A stretch of DNA of 64,000 nucleotides from Ktedonobacter robiniae (GTDB lineage: Bacteria > Chloroflexota > Ktedonobacteria > Ktedonobacterales > Ktedonobacteraceae): contig NZ_BNJG01000001.1 of NCBI RefSeq assembly GCF_016587375.1, forward strand, positions 4,546,501 through 4,610,500, written 5' to 3'. The notes under the pieces were generated by a model, which made no database searches, was not told the DNA's origin, and saw only the letters and a list, made by a program, of their open reading frames with translations. Positions within the stretch are counted from its first letter, which is position 1, and every line of letters starts with the position of its first letter. Below, piece after piece: positions 17,737 through 27,217 of the stretch. The position numbers were made by a program, and so were the translations under genes.

Positions 17737-20700
17737 TTAGCGAACGGCTGCTACCTCGGGTGAAGTAGGTGTTTCGTCGATGATCGGGGCTGGGGGAGGC
17801 GTGGGGGAGCCGGAGCGACCACGCGCACTCTCCGCGATGACATAGAGCGTCGGAACCACGATCAGGGTCAGGATGGTTGAGGTCGTCAGACCACCGATGA
17901 CCACAATGGCCAGCGGGCGAGAGATGAAGCCACCTGAGCCTGCACCACCGATACCCAGCACCATTGGCATCAGAGCCAGGATGGTCGCGATAGCCGTCAT
18001 CAGGATGGGGCGCAGACGATGGCGTCCGCCTTCGACAATCGCTTCGCGGGCCGTCATCCCCTGCTCGCGATACTGGCGTACCAGGTCAAGCAAGACGATG
18101 GCGTTAGTGACTACGATACCGACCAGCATCAGGAAGCCGATGAGTGCCGCGGCACCCAGAGGCGTGTTGGTCGCCAGCAGGAGGATAAGTGAACCCGTCG
18201 CGGCGAAGGGAATCGAGATCAGCAGGATAACAGGCTGCAAGAGGCTGCGGAAGGTCGCAACCATGATGCAGTAGACCAGAATGATCGCGATGAGTACTGC
18301 GAGTCCCAACTGGCTGAAGGTATCGGACTGGTCGGCACTGATGCCACCCAGGGAGACCTTGGCGCCAGAAGGCACGCTCAGCTTGTCCAGGGCCTGCTGT
18401 ACGTTGGCACTGACTGCACCGACATTGCTATCGGTCACAGTTGCGTTGACTGTGGCTGTACGATTGCCGTCGATATGCGTGATCTGTGTTGGCCCATTGA
18501 CCTGGGTTACCGTCGCGATATCCCCAATCTTGACGCTGCCAGTTGTCGTGGGAATGCTCAGTGCTTTGATCGCGTCGATATTCGAGGCTGGATTACCCAC
18601 AAAGAGATCGACATCCTGCTGGCTGCCATTCACGGTGATGTGCGTCACCGTCGAGCCGGAGTAGACCTGGCGGATGTTCTGCGCGACCTGGATGGGGGTC
18701 ATACCAATTTTGCCCGCCTTGGTCGAATCAACCACAATATTGTATTGCGGAGAGGCCGAGGTCAGACTGCTGGTGATATCAGCCAGGCCCGAGATGTTTG
18801 AGATGCTGTCTTGAACCTGCTTGGTAGCTTCATTGAGCGTCTGATCATCATTGGCCTGAATATTGATGGCGATACTGGAATTTGTTGGACCCGAGTTGCC
18901 CGCTGAAACTGTCAGCGTACCCAGGCTTTTATCCGTCTCCAGGCGGTCGCGGAGATTTTTCTCAAAGGCGGTCTGATCAATACCATCTTTGGTTACGATG
19001 GTGAAGCTAATGGCGTTAGAGCCACTGCCACCAGAGAGCGATGAGAAGCTACCCGCGGAACCAACGGTTACCTGGTAGGTTTTGATGTCGGAGAGGTCGG
19101 AGATGGATTGCTCGATCTGCTTGGCGATTTCATCACTCTTATCCAGGCTCGCCGCAGGTGGGAGCGTCAGGCTAACGCTATAGGCTCCCTGGTTGGATGA
19201 ACCGAAGAGGTTTGTTTGCAGCCCGCCCGCAAAAGCGAACGAAACCACCAGCAGCGCGATGGCTGCAACGACCAGGACGGTGCGCTGCCACCAGGCACCC
19301 GTGACCCAGCGTACAATCGCCACATAGCCGCGCTCAAGCCAGGAGCCAGAATGCTTCTTTGTTGCCTGTCTTTTGGCAAGTACCTCGGCTTTCGGCCCTT
19401 TAAGGAACCAGTAGGCCAGCACAGGGATAATGGTCAGGGCCACGAAGAGCGAGGCCAGCAGGGCGACGGTCACCGCCACAGAGAAGGAGCGGAAGAGTTC
19501 GCCGACCAGGCCGCCCGTAAAGGCGATAGGGAGGAAGACTGCCACGGTGGTCAGGGTAGAGGCTGTAACCGCGCTCGAGACCTCGCGTACACCGTTGAGC
19601 ACGGCGCTTTTTTTCTCCTCACCCTCTTGCAGGTGGCGATAAATGTTTTCTAGAACGACAATCGAGTCGTCTACGACGCGACCCACGGCGATGGTCAGAC
19701 CACCAAGAGTCAGGATATTGAGGGTATAGTTGCCAACGTAGAGACCAATCAAAGCGATAACGATGGAAAGCGGAATGGAGACCGCAGTCACCAACGTCGA
19801 ACGCAATGAGAAGAGGAAGAGCAGGATCACCACGATGGCGAAGAAGGCGCCGATCAGGCCCTCGCGCGTCAGGTCATTGACTGACTGCGTAATCGATGGC
19901 GCCTGGTCAGAGATGACCGAGATCTTCGCGCCATGCCCCACTTTGTTCTGGAGGGCGGTGATATCCTGATTGACAGCCTGTGAAATCGAGACTGTATTGC
20001 CGCTCGTGGTCTTGACCAGCGAGATGCCCAGGCTGGGCTGCCCATTGGTACGCGTAAGCGAGGTTGAAGGCGAGAGATCCTCCTTCACCGTCGCGACATC
20101 TTGCAGCTTGACAGGTTTAGCGGGCGCGAAAGTCTGTGTCGTGTTCGCACCAGAGATGGTAAAGCCCGCGCCCGTGTTCGTACCTGGAATGGTAACTGTT
20201 CCGGGGAAGCCGGAACCTGTAGAGGCCGACTGGCTGCCAACGACCAGATTTTTCAGGTCGTCCAGCGAATTAAGGGTGTTGCCCGCGGTGATAGGAATAG
20301 TCTTGCCATCACTCGTCGTCGAGCCAGCGGGGAGGGTGACGTTATTAGCCTGCAGGGCACCCTGCAACTGGCTAAAGCTCACACCATGTTCTTTCAATTT
20401 CTGGAGATCAACTGTGATCGTTACGATCTGTGTGCGTACGCCAGTGACATTGACGGTACCAACACCATCGATACGCTGCAAATCTGGCACCACATCATGC
20501 TTGAGTGCGTCAGCCAGCACCTGCTGATCCTCATCCGCGCTCACTGCGAGCTGGATGATGGGGAAGTCGGTGAAGCTAAAGCTTTGTACCTGTGGCGTCA
20601 CATTGCTGGGCAGGCTGGTCTGCGCCTTGTTAATGCGCTGTGTGACGGTCTGCGTCGCGCTATCGATGTCGGTCCCATAGTCGAAGGAAACGACGAGGAC

Positions 20701-20970
20701 CGCTGTCCCCTGATTGGAGTAAGACGTGACTTTTTGTACGCCTTTGATGCCCTGAATATTTTGCTCCAGGGGATTGGTGACATCGCGCTCGACGACGGAG
20801 GGCGATGCGCCCGGATAGACCGCAACAACCGAGAGCGTCGGGAACGTAATGGAAGGAAAGAGTTCCTGCTTAAGGGATGGAATAATAAAACCGCCGAGCA
20901 GGAGGATCGCGATGGTCGCCAGTGCGACGACACTTCTATTAGCGAGGCTGAGCCTCGAGAGGTATGACAT
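17737..20970 (-). CDS. RND-family efflux transporter (HAE1/AcrB-like)
   Basis: The 1077-residue protein has RND architecture: N-terminal helix after MSYLSRLSLANRSVVALA, a large loop, helices 2-6 with the proton-relay region GRVVDDSIVVLENIYRHL, a second loop, and a helix bundle ending near VVIGGLTTSTILTLIVVPTL. It should export drugs or lipids by proton antiport. ATG 20970 is chosen over a start at 21066 because AAAGGAGATC lies 9 bases before it. No membrane-fusion or outer-membrane gene is adjacent, as is common for single-membrane bacteria. A TetR gene lies upstream on the same strand. Confidence 0.93.
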   Translation of the reverse strand: MSYLSRLSLANRSVVALATIAILLLGGFIIPSLKQELFPSITFPTLSVVAVYPGASPSVVERDVTNPLEQNIQGIKGVQKVTSYSNQGTAVLVVSFDYGTDIDSATQTVTQRINKAQTSLPSNVTPQVQSFSFTDFPIIQLAVSADEDQQVLADALKHDVVPDLQRIDGVGTVNVTGVRTQIVTITVDLQKLKEHGVSFSQLQGALQANNVTLPAGSTTSDGKTIPITAGNTLNSLDDLKNLVVGSQSASTGSGFPGTVTIPGTNTGAGFTISGANTTQTFAPAKPVKLQDVATVKEDLSPSTSLTRTNGQPSLGISLVKTTSGNTVSISQAVNQDITALQNKVGHGAKISVISDQAPSITQSVNDLTREGLIGAFFAIVVILLFLFSLRSTLVTAVSIPLSIVIALIGLYVGNYTLNILTLGGLTIAVGRVVDDSIVVLENIYRHLQEGEEKKSAVLNGVREVSSAVTASTLTTVAVFLPIAFTGGLVGELFRSFSVAVTVALLASLFVALTIIPVLAYWFLKGPKAEVLAKRQATKKHSGSWLERGYVAIVRWVTGAWWQRTVLVVAAIALLVVSFAFAGGLQTNLFGSSNQGAYSVSLTLPPAASLDKSDEIAKQIEQSISDLSDIKTYQVTVGSAGSFSSLSGGSGSNAISFTIVTKDGIDQTAFEKNLRDRLETDKSLGTLTVSAGNSGPTNSSIAINIQANDDQTLNEATKQVQDSISNISGLADITSSLTSASPQYNIVVDSTKAGKIGMTPIQVAQNIRQVYSGSTVTHITVNGSQQDVDLFVGNPASNIDAIKALSIPTTTGSVKIGDIATVTQVNGPTQITHIDGNRTATVNATVTDSNVGAVSANVQQALDKLSVPSGAKVSLGGISADQSDTFSQLGLAVLIAIILVYCIMVATFRSLLQPVILLISIPFAATGSLILLLATNTPLGAAALIGFLMLVGIVVTNAIVLLDLVRQYREQGMTAREAIVEGGRHRLRPILMTAIATILALMPMVLGIGGAGSGGFISRPLAIVVIGGLTTSTILTLIVVPTLYVIAESARGRSGSPTPPPAPIIDETPTSPEVAAVR

Positions 20971-21090
20971 ACCTCGTGATCTCCTTTCATAATGGCCGCG
21001 AGGCACATTATTGAAACAGTGATGGCTGTAGAGATGAAAAAAGTTTGCAGGCTCTGGTAACGGCAAGATGTTTACACATAATGGCCTGTT

Positions 21091-21104
21091 CAGAGCATGC
21101 TCTG
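21091..21104. promoter_or_regulatory. 14-bp palindrome CAGAGCATGCTCTG
   Basis: A perfect palindrome in the 175-bp gap between the TetR gene and the RND gene, 120 bp before the RND start. It is a candidate operator for the adjacent TetR protein, by inference. Confidence 0.4.
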
Positions 21105-21145
21105 GATTAGTATGCGCGTAGAAACGCTAGCTTCTGTCAGATGTC

Positions 21146-21748
21146 TCAGGACTGGTCCTGCGCGTGAGGATGGTGGTCCGGCACGTAGGTTTGCAGGACT
21201 TTGCGAACCTCTGCCTCCATCTGCTCTGGCGGTGTCTTCACCTCAAGGAAGACATAGCCAAAGATGAGGCCCAGGCCCAGGCAATGCAGCAGATCCGCCG
21301 TTGCCTGGGAACCCTGGAGTTGCACCTCTTCCTGGCAACGATCTCTGTCGCGCTGGCGTAAAGAGGCAAAAAAATCTCGTAGACGCTCGCCGATGTCGGG
21401 TCGATGGATGGAAGAAGAGGCAAAATGGAGTAACAGCAGGTAGAGTGAGCGGTCAGCATCAACTGATTGGCAAAGAGCTTGAAAGAAACGATTCAGAGAG
21501 CGCGGTGTTCCCTCTTCCGACTGTGTTTCTTGAAAACGCGTATGCAGACGCTGAATGACATCTTCCAGAACGGCAAATAAGATCTCGTCTTTATCTTTGA
21601 AGTGATGTGTCAGGCCGCCAACCGATATATCAGCCTTTTTGCATATATCGGCGATAGTTGTCTCGGCCCATCCTCGCTGCGCCGCGAGTTCTTCAGCGGC
21701 TTGAATGATTTGCCTGCGCCGGATGGAGCGGATGTCGATCCTGCTCAT
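21146..21748 (-). CDS. TetR-family regulator, probably of the RND pump
   Basis: The 200-residue protein has an N-terminal helix-turn-helix (ETTIADICKKADISVGGLTH, then HFKDKDEIL) and an all-helical ligand-binding domain with a conserved DADRSLYLLLLHFASSS region. CAGGAGAGCC precedes the ATG. It lies directly upstream of the RND gene in the same orientation, so local control of the pump is likely. Its own upstream region has two inverted repeats that look like operators. Confidence 0.9.
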   Translation of the reverse strand: MSRIDIRSIRRRQIIQAAEELAAQRGWAETTIADICKKADISVGGLTHHFKDKDEILFAVLEDVIQRLHTRFQETQSEEGTPRSLNRFFQALCQSVDADRSLYLLLLHFASSSIHRPDIGERLRDFFASLRQRDRDRCQEEVQLQGSQATADLLHCLGLGLIFGYVFLEVKTPPEQMEAEVRKVLQTYVPDHHPHAQDQS

Positions 21749-21798
21749 AGGCTCTCCTGTGCTCTCCTTCTTGTCCCTATTGCTATCACCTTACAGAA

Positions 21799-21830
21799 TT
21801 ATCGTTCGATAAACAGAATATACATTCTGT
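21799..21830. promoter_or_regulatory. Two adjacent inverted repeats upstream of the TetR gene
   Basis: TTATCG-TT-CGATAA (21799-21812) is immediately followed by ACAGAAT-ATAC-ATTCTGT (21813-21830). Both are perfect and lie 50-82 bp before the TetR start. They are probable operator or autoregulatory sites. Confidence 0.5.
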
Positions 21831-21866
21831 CCAGGTAATCGTCAAGCCTATTAGGAGTAAGGGATG

Positions 21867-21936
21867 AGGGGAAGGTGAAATGATACGCTCGGCAGCCGCA
21901 GGCTGCCAGGGCGTATCATTTCACCTTCCCCTTTTT
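21867..21936. terminator. 22-bp hairpin with nested stem after the hydroxyproline operon
   Basis: The outer stem is 21867-21888 / 21911-21932 and the inner stem GGCAGCC / GGCTGCC is 21891-21897 / 21901-21907. The T-run (21932-21936) is on the plus side although both flanking genes are on the minus strand. Confidence 0.65.
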
Positions 21937-21959
21937 CTGGCTTATGAGCAGGCGCGATG

Positions 21960-23561
21960 CTAAGCGTGCTGCGGTGCTGCTATTGCGTCGCGTGTCCAGG
22001 CGCCGTCGATGACGCGCCAGGCATGGGTGGGATTCTCATCCTGGAGTTCGCGTGGCAGGCGCGAGGGGCGGACATTGTCATAGCTTTGCAAGACCGTGAA
22101 GCGACTGATAGAGGCTGGGATGCCGACGGAGGTAAAGCCCGCGTGCCCCGTGGAGGGGAAGGGTCCGCCATGCTGCATAGCCGGGCTGACCTCGACGCCC
22201 GTAGGCATTTTGTCATTGAGCAGGCGTCCCACGCGCTGACGCAGGACCGGTTCCAGGCTCTGGTACAGGGTCTCGTCGACGCTTCCGGTGTGACTGTAGA
22301 TGGCTCCAGTCAGGTTGCCCTCCAGGTGACGCGCAATCTCCACCATTTGCTGCTCATTCTCGACGACAACAAAGAGGCTGACGGGGCCAAAGGCTTCGGT
22401 TTGCAAGGCCTCGCTCTCGCGCAGGAACTGTTCCCCGGAGACGCGAAGCAGGGTATTGTTGAAGCGGAAGCCCTGCCCCTCTACAGGCGTTCCACCTGTG
22501 AGCAACTCGGCACTATGCGCGGTAAGCGTCTTGAGACTTTCCTGTAGCCCACTAGAGGTGCGCTCGTTGAGCAGGACGCCTGGAGCTTTCTCCTGAAAGA
22601 GTGCGGCCACGCGCTGGACAAACGTCTCGCTCTGGGGGCCACCAGGGAGGACCACGAGTCCGGGATTGGTACAGAATTGGCCCGTACCCATCAGGCATGA
22701 GGTGGCGAATTCGTTTGCCAGAGCCTCCAGGCGCTCTTCAAGCGCTCCCGGAAGGATAAAGATTGGATTGACGCTTGAGAGTTCGAGATAAATGGGTTTG
22801 CCTGCGCGGTCGGCAGCCGTTTTCAAAGCCAGTCCCGCGGGGCGTGACCCCGTGAAGCCCGTGGCACCAATCAGGGGATGGGAGACAAGCTCCAATGCGA
22901 GCTCGTTGGGGAAGTGATAGAGCAATTGAAATGTGCCTGCTGGCAGGCTAACGCTTTGTAGCGCCTGCGAGGCCAGCTCCGCTAGCAGACGTGTCGTTCC
23001 TGGATGGCCAGGATTGGCCTTGGCGATGACGGGATTACGCGCCACGAGCGCTGCGGTAAAGTCGCCTCCGGCCACGGCATTGAAGGCGAAGGGGAAGTTA
23101 TTGGGGCCAAAGACGACGACTGGTGCTCCCAGGGGGGCATGATATGAACGAATGTTACGTTTAGTATCGATGACGGGATTGGTCCAGGACCCTTCGCGAG
23201 CGGCCTGTGCCCCCAGGCGGAGCTGGTTAGAGGTGCGGGGCAGCTCGTTTGAGTTCAGGCGTGGCTCTTTCGGTAGACCGGTCTCGCGATGAGCGCTCTC
23301 GACCAGGGCCACGCGGTTGACTTCAATCAGCTCCGCGAACTGTTCGAGAAAGGCTGCGATCTGCTCAGGCGAGGTCGATGAGAGCACCTCTGCCGCCTGG
23401 TGCGCGGCCATGATTGCCTCATAGACATCCTCTTTGCCAGAGATGGGGTAGCTGCCTTCCAGGGCCTGCCCTGTGCTTGGATCAACTGCCTGAAAGTTTC
23501 CTACCGGGTTGCGCGCCCCGCGCCATTGCCCTGCGATAAAGACTGGTTGGGTGCTACTCAT
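21960..23561 (-). CDS. 2-oxoglutarate semialdehyde (2,5-dioxovalerate) dehydrogenase
   Basis: An aldehyde dehydrogenase of 533 residues. The nucleophile is the Cys in GTGQFCTNPGL, the general-base region is LELSSVNPIF, and the N terminus begins PVFIAGQWRG. The NPIFILPGALEE pattern and position in the operon match the KGSA dehydrogenase that makes 2-oxoglutarate in the last step of hydroxyproline degradation. ATG 23561 is chosen (AGGAGG 7 bases upstream) over a longer frame from 23642 that would cross the intervening hairpin. Assignment of substrate is by context. Confidence 0.88.
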   Translation of the reverse strand: MSSTQPVFIAGQWRGARNPVGNFQAVDPSTGQALEGSYPISGKEDVYEAIMAAHQAAEVLSSTSPEQIAAFLEQFAELIEVNRVALVESAHRETGLPKEPRLNSNELPRTSNQLRLGAQAAREGSWTNPVIDTKRNIRSYHAPLGAPVVVFGPNNFPFAFNAVAGGDFTAALVARNPVIAKANPGHPGTTRLLAELASQALQSVSLPAGTFQLLYHFPNELALELVSHPLIGATGFTGSRPAGLALKTAADRAGKPIYLELSSVNPIFILPGALEERLEALANEFATSCLMGTGQFCTNPGLVVLPGGPQSETFVQRVAALFQEKAPGVLLNERTSSGLQESLKTLTAHSAELLTGGTPVEGQGFRFNNTLLRVSGEQFLRESEALQTEAFGPVSLFVVVENEQQMVEIARHLEGNLTGAIYSHTGSVDETLYQSLEPVLRQRVGRLLNDKMPTGVEVSPAMQHGGPFPSTGHAGFTSVGIPASISRFTVLQSYDNVRPSRLPRELQDENPTHAWRVIDGAWTRDAIAAPQHA

Positions 23562-23594
23562 CGTCTCGCCTCCTTGTGGCTTCTCGTAATCTAT

Positions 23595-23637
23595 GCGAGT
23601 GAGCGATGCCAGTTCTACATCGCTCACTCGCTTTTTT
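23595..23637. terminator. Intra-operon hairpin
   Basis: A perfect 14-bp stem (23595-23608 / 23618-23631) lies between the deaminase and dehydrogenase genes, both on the minus strand. The TTTTTT run is on the plus side, so on the transcribed strand it is more likely a processing or stability element, or an attenuator, than a terminator. Confidence 0.55.
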
Positions 23638-23645
23638 GGCATTGC

Positions 23646-24563
23646 TTAATTTAGGACTGGCCTGTGCTTCAGAGCCTCCTCGATGATCTGCCTGGCGCTG
23701 GCAAGCTCCTCTCCTTCCAGTTCGAGGCGTGGTCCTCGCACCTGGGCGCTGCCCATGCCGACCATCTCCTGGGCCAGTTTAATAAGCTGGACAAACTTGG
23801 GAACCGTGTCCAGGCGTAGCAGCGGCAGGAACCAGTTATAGAGCGCTTCGAGCTGCGCTTGGTCTCCCTGTCCCAGGCGGGCCTGCTGTGCAAGCTGGAA
23901 GAGCGCGACCGATTCGTGGGGGAAGGCATTGACCAGGCCAGCGATCCAGCCCACGGCGCCTGCTTGCACTGCCTCGACAAGGCAATCATCAACGCCCACA
24001 AGCAGCTCTAGACGCTCGCCGATTAGGGCGCGAATGGCCGCGATGCGTCGCACATCGGCGCTGGATTCTTTGACAGCCTGCAGGTTGCTATGTTCACGCG
24101 CCAGTTCCGCAATCTGTTCGGGGAGAAAGTCGGTCTTATAGGCCAGTGGATTGTTATAGAGCATAGCTGGCAGCGAGGTCGCGCGTAAAACCGCGTCGAC
24201 GTGTGCCTTCATCTCGCGCCAGTCTGTCGAGTAGACATAGGGTGGGAGGACCATGAGGCCACTACAACCTATGTGTTCCGCGGCTTGTGCTAGCCGCACC
24301 GCCTCCGTAGTCGAGAGCGACGCAATACCAGGAATAACCGGGACACGGTCTCCGATTGCCTCAAGGGCCGTTTTGAGCAGGGCAATCTTCTCTTCAAAGC
24401 TTAGAGTTGCCCCTTCCCCAAGCGAGCCGAGTGGTACAATCCCTATACATCCCGCATCGACCAGCCAACGACAATGGTTGGCAAAGAACGTATAGTCAAT
24501 TGTATCATCTCTATTGAATTTTGTGGTAATAGCCGGAATAACGCCTTGCCAGTTGACTTTCAT
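23646..24563 (-). CDS. DapA-superfamily pyrroline-hydroxy-carboxylate deaminase
   Basis: The 305-residue class I aldolase-type barrel has PLGSLGEGATLSFEEK as the substrate loop, Tyr136 in MLYNNPL and Schiff-base Lys165 in LQAVKESS. In this operon it most likely converts 1-pyrroline-4-hydroxy-2-carboxylate to 2-oxoglutarate semialdehyde with release of ammonia. AAAGGAG precedes the ATG, which overlaps the upstream gene's stop by 4 bases. Dihydrodipicolinate synthesis is less likely from context. Confidence 0.87.
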   Translation of the reverse strand: MKVNWQGVIPAITTKFNRDDTIDYTFFANHCRWLVDAGCIGIVPLGSLGEGATLSFEEKIALLKTALEAIGDRVPVIPGIASLSTTEAVRLAQAAEHIGCSGLMVLPPYVYSTDWREMKAHVDAVLRATSLPAMLYNNPLAYKTDFLPEQIAELAREHSNLQAVKESSADVRRIAAIRALIGERLELLVGVDDCLVEAVQAGAVGWIAGLVNAFPHESVALFQLAQQARLGQGDQAQLEALYNWFLPLLRLDTVPKFVQLIKLAQEMVGMGSAQVRGPRLELEGEELASARQIIEEALKHRPVLN

Positions 24564-25840
24564 CGAGAAATCTCCTTTGAGTGTGTGTCTTGCATGGATG
24601 CGAGACTTGCTATGCGTGCGGAAGCGAGAGGGGGACGGATGGCATCCTGGGTCCAGCCAAAGAGAAAATCGGTCGCGGCGCCACAGACGCGTCCCTGGCA
24701 GGGACCCATTCCACAGCGTGTCTGTAGCTTGGCACCACGCCAGCTTGTATGTTGTTCAAGCTCGCCATAAGTAACGTCTTCGCAGCGGCAGACAATGGTT
24801 CTGGCATCGGCCAGGGTGCGCAGCTCCGGGCGGAGCGCGAAATATCTGGTTTGCAGGGTGGCGAAAGCGCGTGCGCGTACGCGTCGAGTGAAGAGCTGGC
24901 GCGCTTCCTCGAAGTGTTCAGTCGCAGCCAGGCCCGCAATCTGCCCCTCAAGCAGAGAGAGCTCCAGTCCACCGATACCAGTAACCTCGCCCGCGCAGTA
25001 GATGCCAGGCTGGTTCGTTTCCTGCCACTCATTGACGTGGACCGCCCCTTCCTGACGCTCACAGTTAAGCGCGGCTGCCAGCTCCACGTTGGGCGCGAGC
25101 CCAAAGCCACAGGCCAGGTAGTCACAATCCAGGGCCAGGCTTCGCTTGCCATACTGGAGAATGACCGCCTCAAGTCGCTGGTCGCCCAGGGCTCGCGTAA
25201 CCCAACAACTGGTTTTTAATGACACTCCTGCCAGCTCGCGAGCAAAGCCAGCAGCTTGCCAGAGGTACGAGGTGTGGTGTGGCAGGTGGAGCGCGAAGCG
25301 CGCCAGGTTGCTCCGTGAGGTCTGCTCTGCGATCAGGCTCACCCGGGCACCCTGGTGCTTGAGGTAGACCGCCACCGCCAGGAGGAGCGGCCCACTCCCA
25401 GCGATGACGACTCTTTTTCCTGCGATTGGAAGACCTCCCTTGACTAGGGCCTGGAGACCACCAACTCCCATGATACCAGGCAGCGTCCAGCCAGGGAAAG
25501 GGAGAAAGCGCTCGCGCGCCCCTGTCGCCAGAATAAGCTGCTTATAGCACAGCTTCAGCGAGCCATCAGGAGTTTCTACAAGCAGTTTTCCAGGCTCAAA
25601 AGCCCCGATGACGCGGGAGCGCATATAGTGAGTGATGCGCTCATTTTTGCTCTTTAAGAGCCAGGAGTGAGCCTGGATCCCTGGCTGCTTTGTATGGTCT
25701 GCGCGCCAGATCTGCCCACCGGGTGCGGGATTATCGTCCACGAGGGCTACGCTAGCCCCACCTTGGGAGGCGCTACTGGCTGCGGCCAGCCCTGCTGGAC
25801 CCGCGCCAATGACCAGGATATCAAAAGCGGTGTTTTTCAT
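24560..25840 (-). CDS. D-hydroxyproline dehydrogenase, alpha-type FAD/BFD subunit
   Basis: The 426-residue flavoprotein has an N-terminal Rossmann motif GAGPAGLAAAS and a second NAD(P)-type motif IAGSGPLLLAVAV. A C-terminal BFD-like [2Fe-2S] domain has four cysteines in VCRCEDVTYGE and CGMGPCQGRVC. This arrangement matches the large subunit of LhpBEF-type and sarcosine-oxidase-like complexes. ATG 25840 is the natural start just before the Rossmann fold. Its start overlaps the ferredoxin-like gene by ATGA, supporting a three-gene complex. Confidence 0.85.
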   Translation of the reverse strand: MKNTAFDILVIGAGPAGLAAASSASQGGASVALVDDNPAPGGQIWRADHTKQPGIQAHSWLLKSKNERITHYMRSRVIGAFEPGKLLVETPDGSLKLCYKQLILATGARERFLPFPGWTLPGIMGVGGLQALVKGGLPIAGKRVVIAGSGPLLLAVAVYLKHQGARVSLIAEQTSRSNLARFALHLPHHTSYLWQAAGFARELAGVSLKTSCWVTRALGDQRLEAVILQYGKRSLALDCDYLACGFGLAPNVELAAALNCERQEGAVHVNEWQETNQPGIYCAGEVTGIGGLELSLLEGQIAGLAATEHFEEARQLFTRRVRARAFATLQTRYFALRPELRTLADARTIVCRCEDVTYGELEQHTSWRGAKLQTRCGMGPCQGRVCGAATDFLFGWTQDAIRPPLASARIASLASMQDTHSKEISR

Positions 25841-26082
25841 GTTGTCGTCACCACCATTCCTTCCTCGCAAAGTGTCTGACAACTCAGGGTGTGCTCTCGC
25901 TGGTTGATTGTGACCCGGCACTCGTAGCAGATGCCCATGCCACAAAGAGGAGCGCGAGCTTCTCCCTGGACCGAATGGCGATAGGCCTCTATGGGGAGCC
26001 GGGCGATGGCCGCAGCCACCGTACTACCCGCGGGAACGCGAATGGCCTGTCCATTGATTGTAAGCTGGACGTGATGATGCAT
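25837..26082 (-). CDS. D-hydroxyproline dehydrogenase, 2Fe-2S small subunit
   Basis: A small 81-residue protein with plant-type ferredoxin ligands Cys47, Cys52, Cys55 and Cys68 (CGMGICYEC then LSC). It resembles the HcnA/SoxA-type small subunits that shuttle electrons between the two flavin subunits. ATG 26082 begins 11 bases after the upstream gene's stop. An upstream frame extension to 26166 would run through that gene and is not favoured. Confidence 0.85.
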   Translation of the reverse strand: MHHHVQLTINGQAIRVPAGSTVAAAIARLPIEAYRHSVQGEARAPLCGMGICYECRVTINQREHTLSCQTLCEEGMVVTTT

Positions 26083-26092
26083 GAGTTGTGTA

Positions 26093-27217
26093 TCAGTCAA
26101 GTGTCGCCTCCTCCAGCTTGCGGGTTGGGAGATAAGGCCCCCAGGGAATGGCTGAGGGTCGGCCAAGCATCTGAGACGCGAGCAGGTGTGCCGTGCTTAG
26201 AGAGGTGGTGATGCCCAGCCCCTCATGCCCGGTCGCCAGCCAGATATTTTCGCGCTCTGGATAGGGGCCAATGAGAGGGAGCCCATCGGGTGTGGCTGCA
26301 CGCAGCCCGGTCCAGGCGCGAATGCAGGCGCAGTTCCCTAAGTCTGGCAGGTACTCAAGCGCTCCGGCGAGCACCTTTGCCAAGATAGACTGCTCTATCT
26401 CGCGGGAGGCGACGCCTGGCTGGCGCGAGGAGCCGATGAGGATCTGCCCGGTTGCGCGTGGCTGGACGTTGAAAGAGACAGTGTCGCCACTGGCTGCATG
26501 GGCGTTTTTGACGTAGCCTAGCTCTACCAGTTGGTGGCGTAGAAAACCTGGATAGCGATCCGTGATCAGGAGATGGCCTTTCTTCGGCTCGATGGGGAGT
26601 CCTGGCACGAGTGTGGCTGCCTGGACTCCATTAGCGAGAACGACCTTTGCACCACTGATCACCTGACCATCCTCCAGACGGACGCCATCATTCAGGACAT
26701 GGGTTACCTGCCCATAGAGTAGCCTGGCGCCATGTTTCTGTGCTTGCTGGAGCAGCCAGTTTGCGCTACGCGGGGGATAGACAACGCTATCGCCGGGTAC
26801 CAGGAGCCCTCCCGCCAGACCTGGGCGCAGACGTGGCTCCAGTTCATAGAGCTGTGTCGCGTCGAGAATAGAGCTGGGAATCGTATGTGCCGCATATAGG
26901 CTGTGCTTGCGCTCTACCTCCTGCATCTCCTCGACATTGGCGGCTACCCAGATGGTGCCACAGCGCGTGTACTCGTGCTGATTGGGTGCCTCCTGGATCA
27001 GCTCGTCCCAGAGTAATTGCGAATGGCGCGTGAGCGTAAGCTGGGCGGGACTGTCATCCATGACAACGATATGGCCCATGCCTGCCGCCGTCGCGCCGCT
27101 ACCCACCGTATCGCCTTCGAGGATGCCTACGCTGCAACCCGCTTTAGCAAGCTCCAGAGCGCATGCCGTACCCACGATTCCCGCGCCTACGACGAGTACA
27201 TCAAAGGTCTTGCCCAT
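26093..27217 (-). CDS. D-hydroxyproline dehydrogenase, DadA-like FAD subunit
   Basis: The 374-residue protein is of the DAO/DadA family with a dinucleotide motif VVGAGIVGTACALELAKAG, and near the C terminus a typical GLRAATPDGLPLIGPYP block followed by ATGHEGLGITTS. It should oxidise cis-4-hydroxy-D-proline to 1-pyrroline-4-hydroxy-2-carboxylate. GGGGA lies before ATG 27217. The gene start overlaps the end of the epimerase reading frame by 17 bases, which supports the epimerase being one gene that extends to 27201. Confidence 0.88.
   Translation of the reverse strand: MGKTFDVLVVGAGIVGTACALELAKAGCSVGILEGDTVGSGATAAGMGHIVVMDDSPAQLTLTRHSQLLWDELIQEAPNQHEYTRCGTIWVAANVEEMQEVERKHSLYAAHTIPSSILDATQLYELEPRLRPGLAGGLLVPGDSVVYPPRSANWLLQQAQKHGARLLYGQVTHVLNDGVRLEDGQVISGAKVVLANGVQAATLVPGLPIEPKKGHLLITDRYPGFLRHQLVELGYVKNAHAASGDTVSFNVQPRATGQILIGSSRQPGVASREIEQSILAKVLAGALEYLPDLGNCACIRAWTGLRAATPDGLPLIGPYPERENIWLATGHEGLGITTSLSTAHLLASQMLGRPSAIPWGPYLPTRKLEEATLD

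Noticed and set aside
20101..20967. Plus-strand open frame opposite the RND pump gene
   Set aside because: Antisense of a clear RND coding region; composition is explained by that gene.
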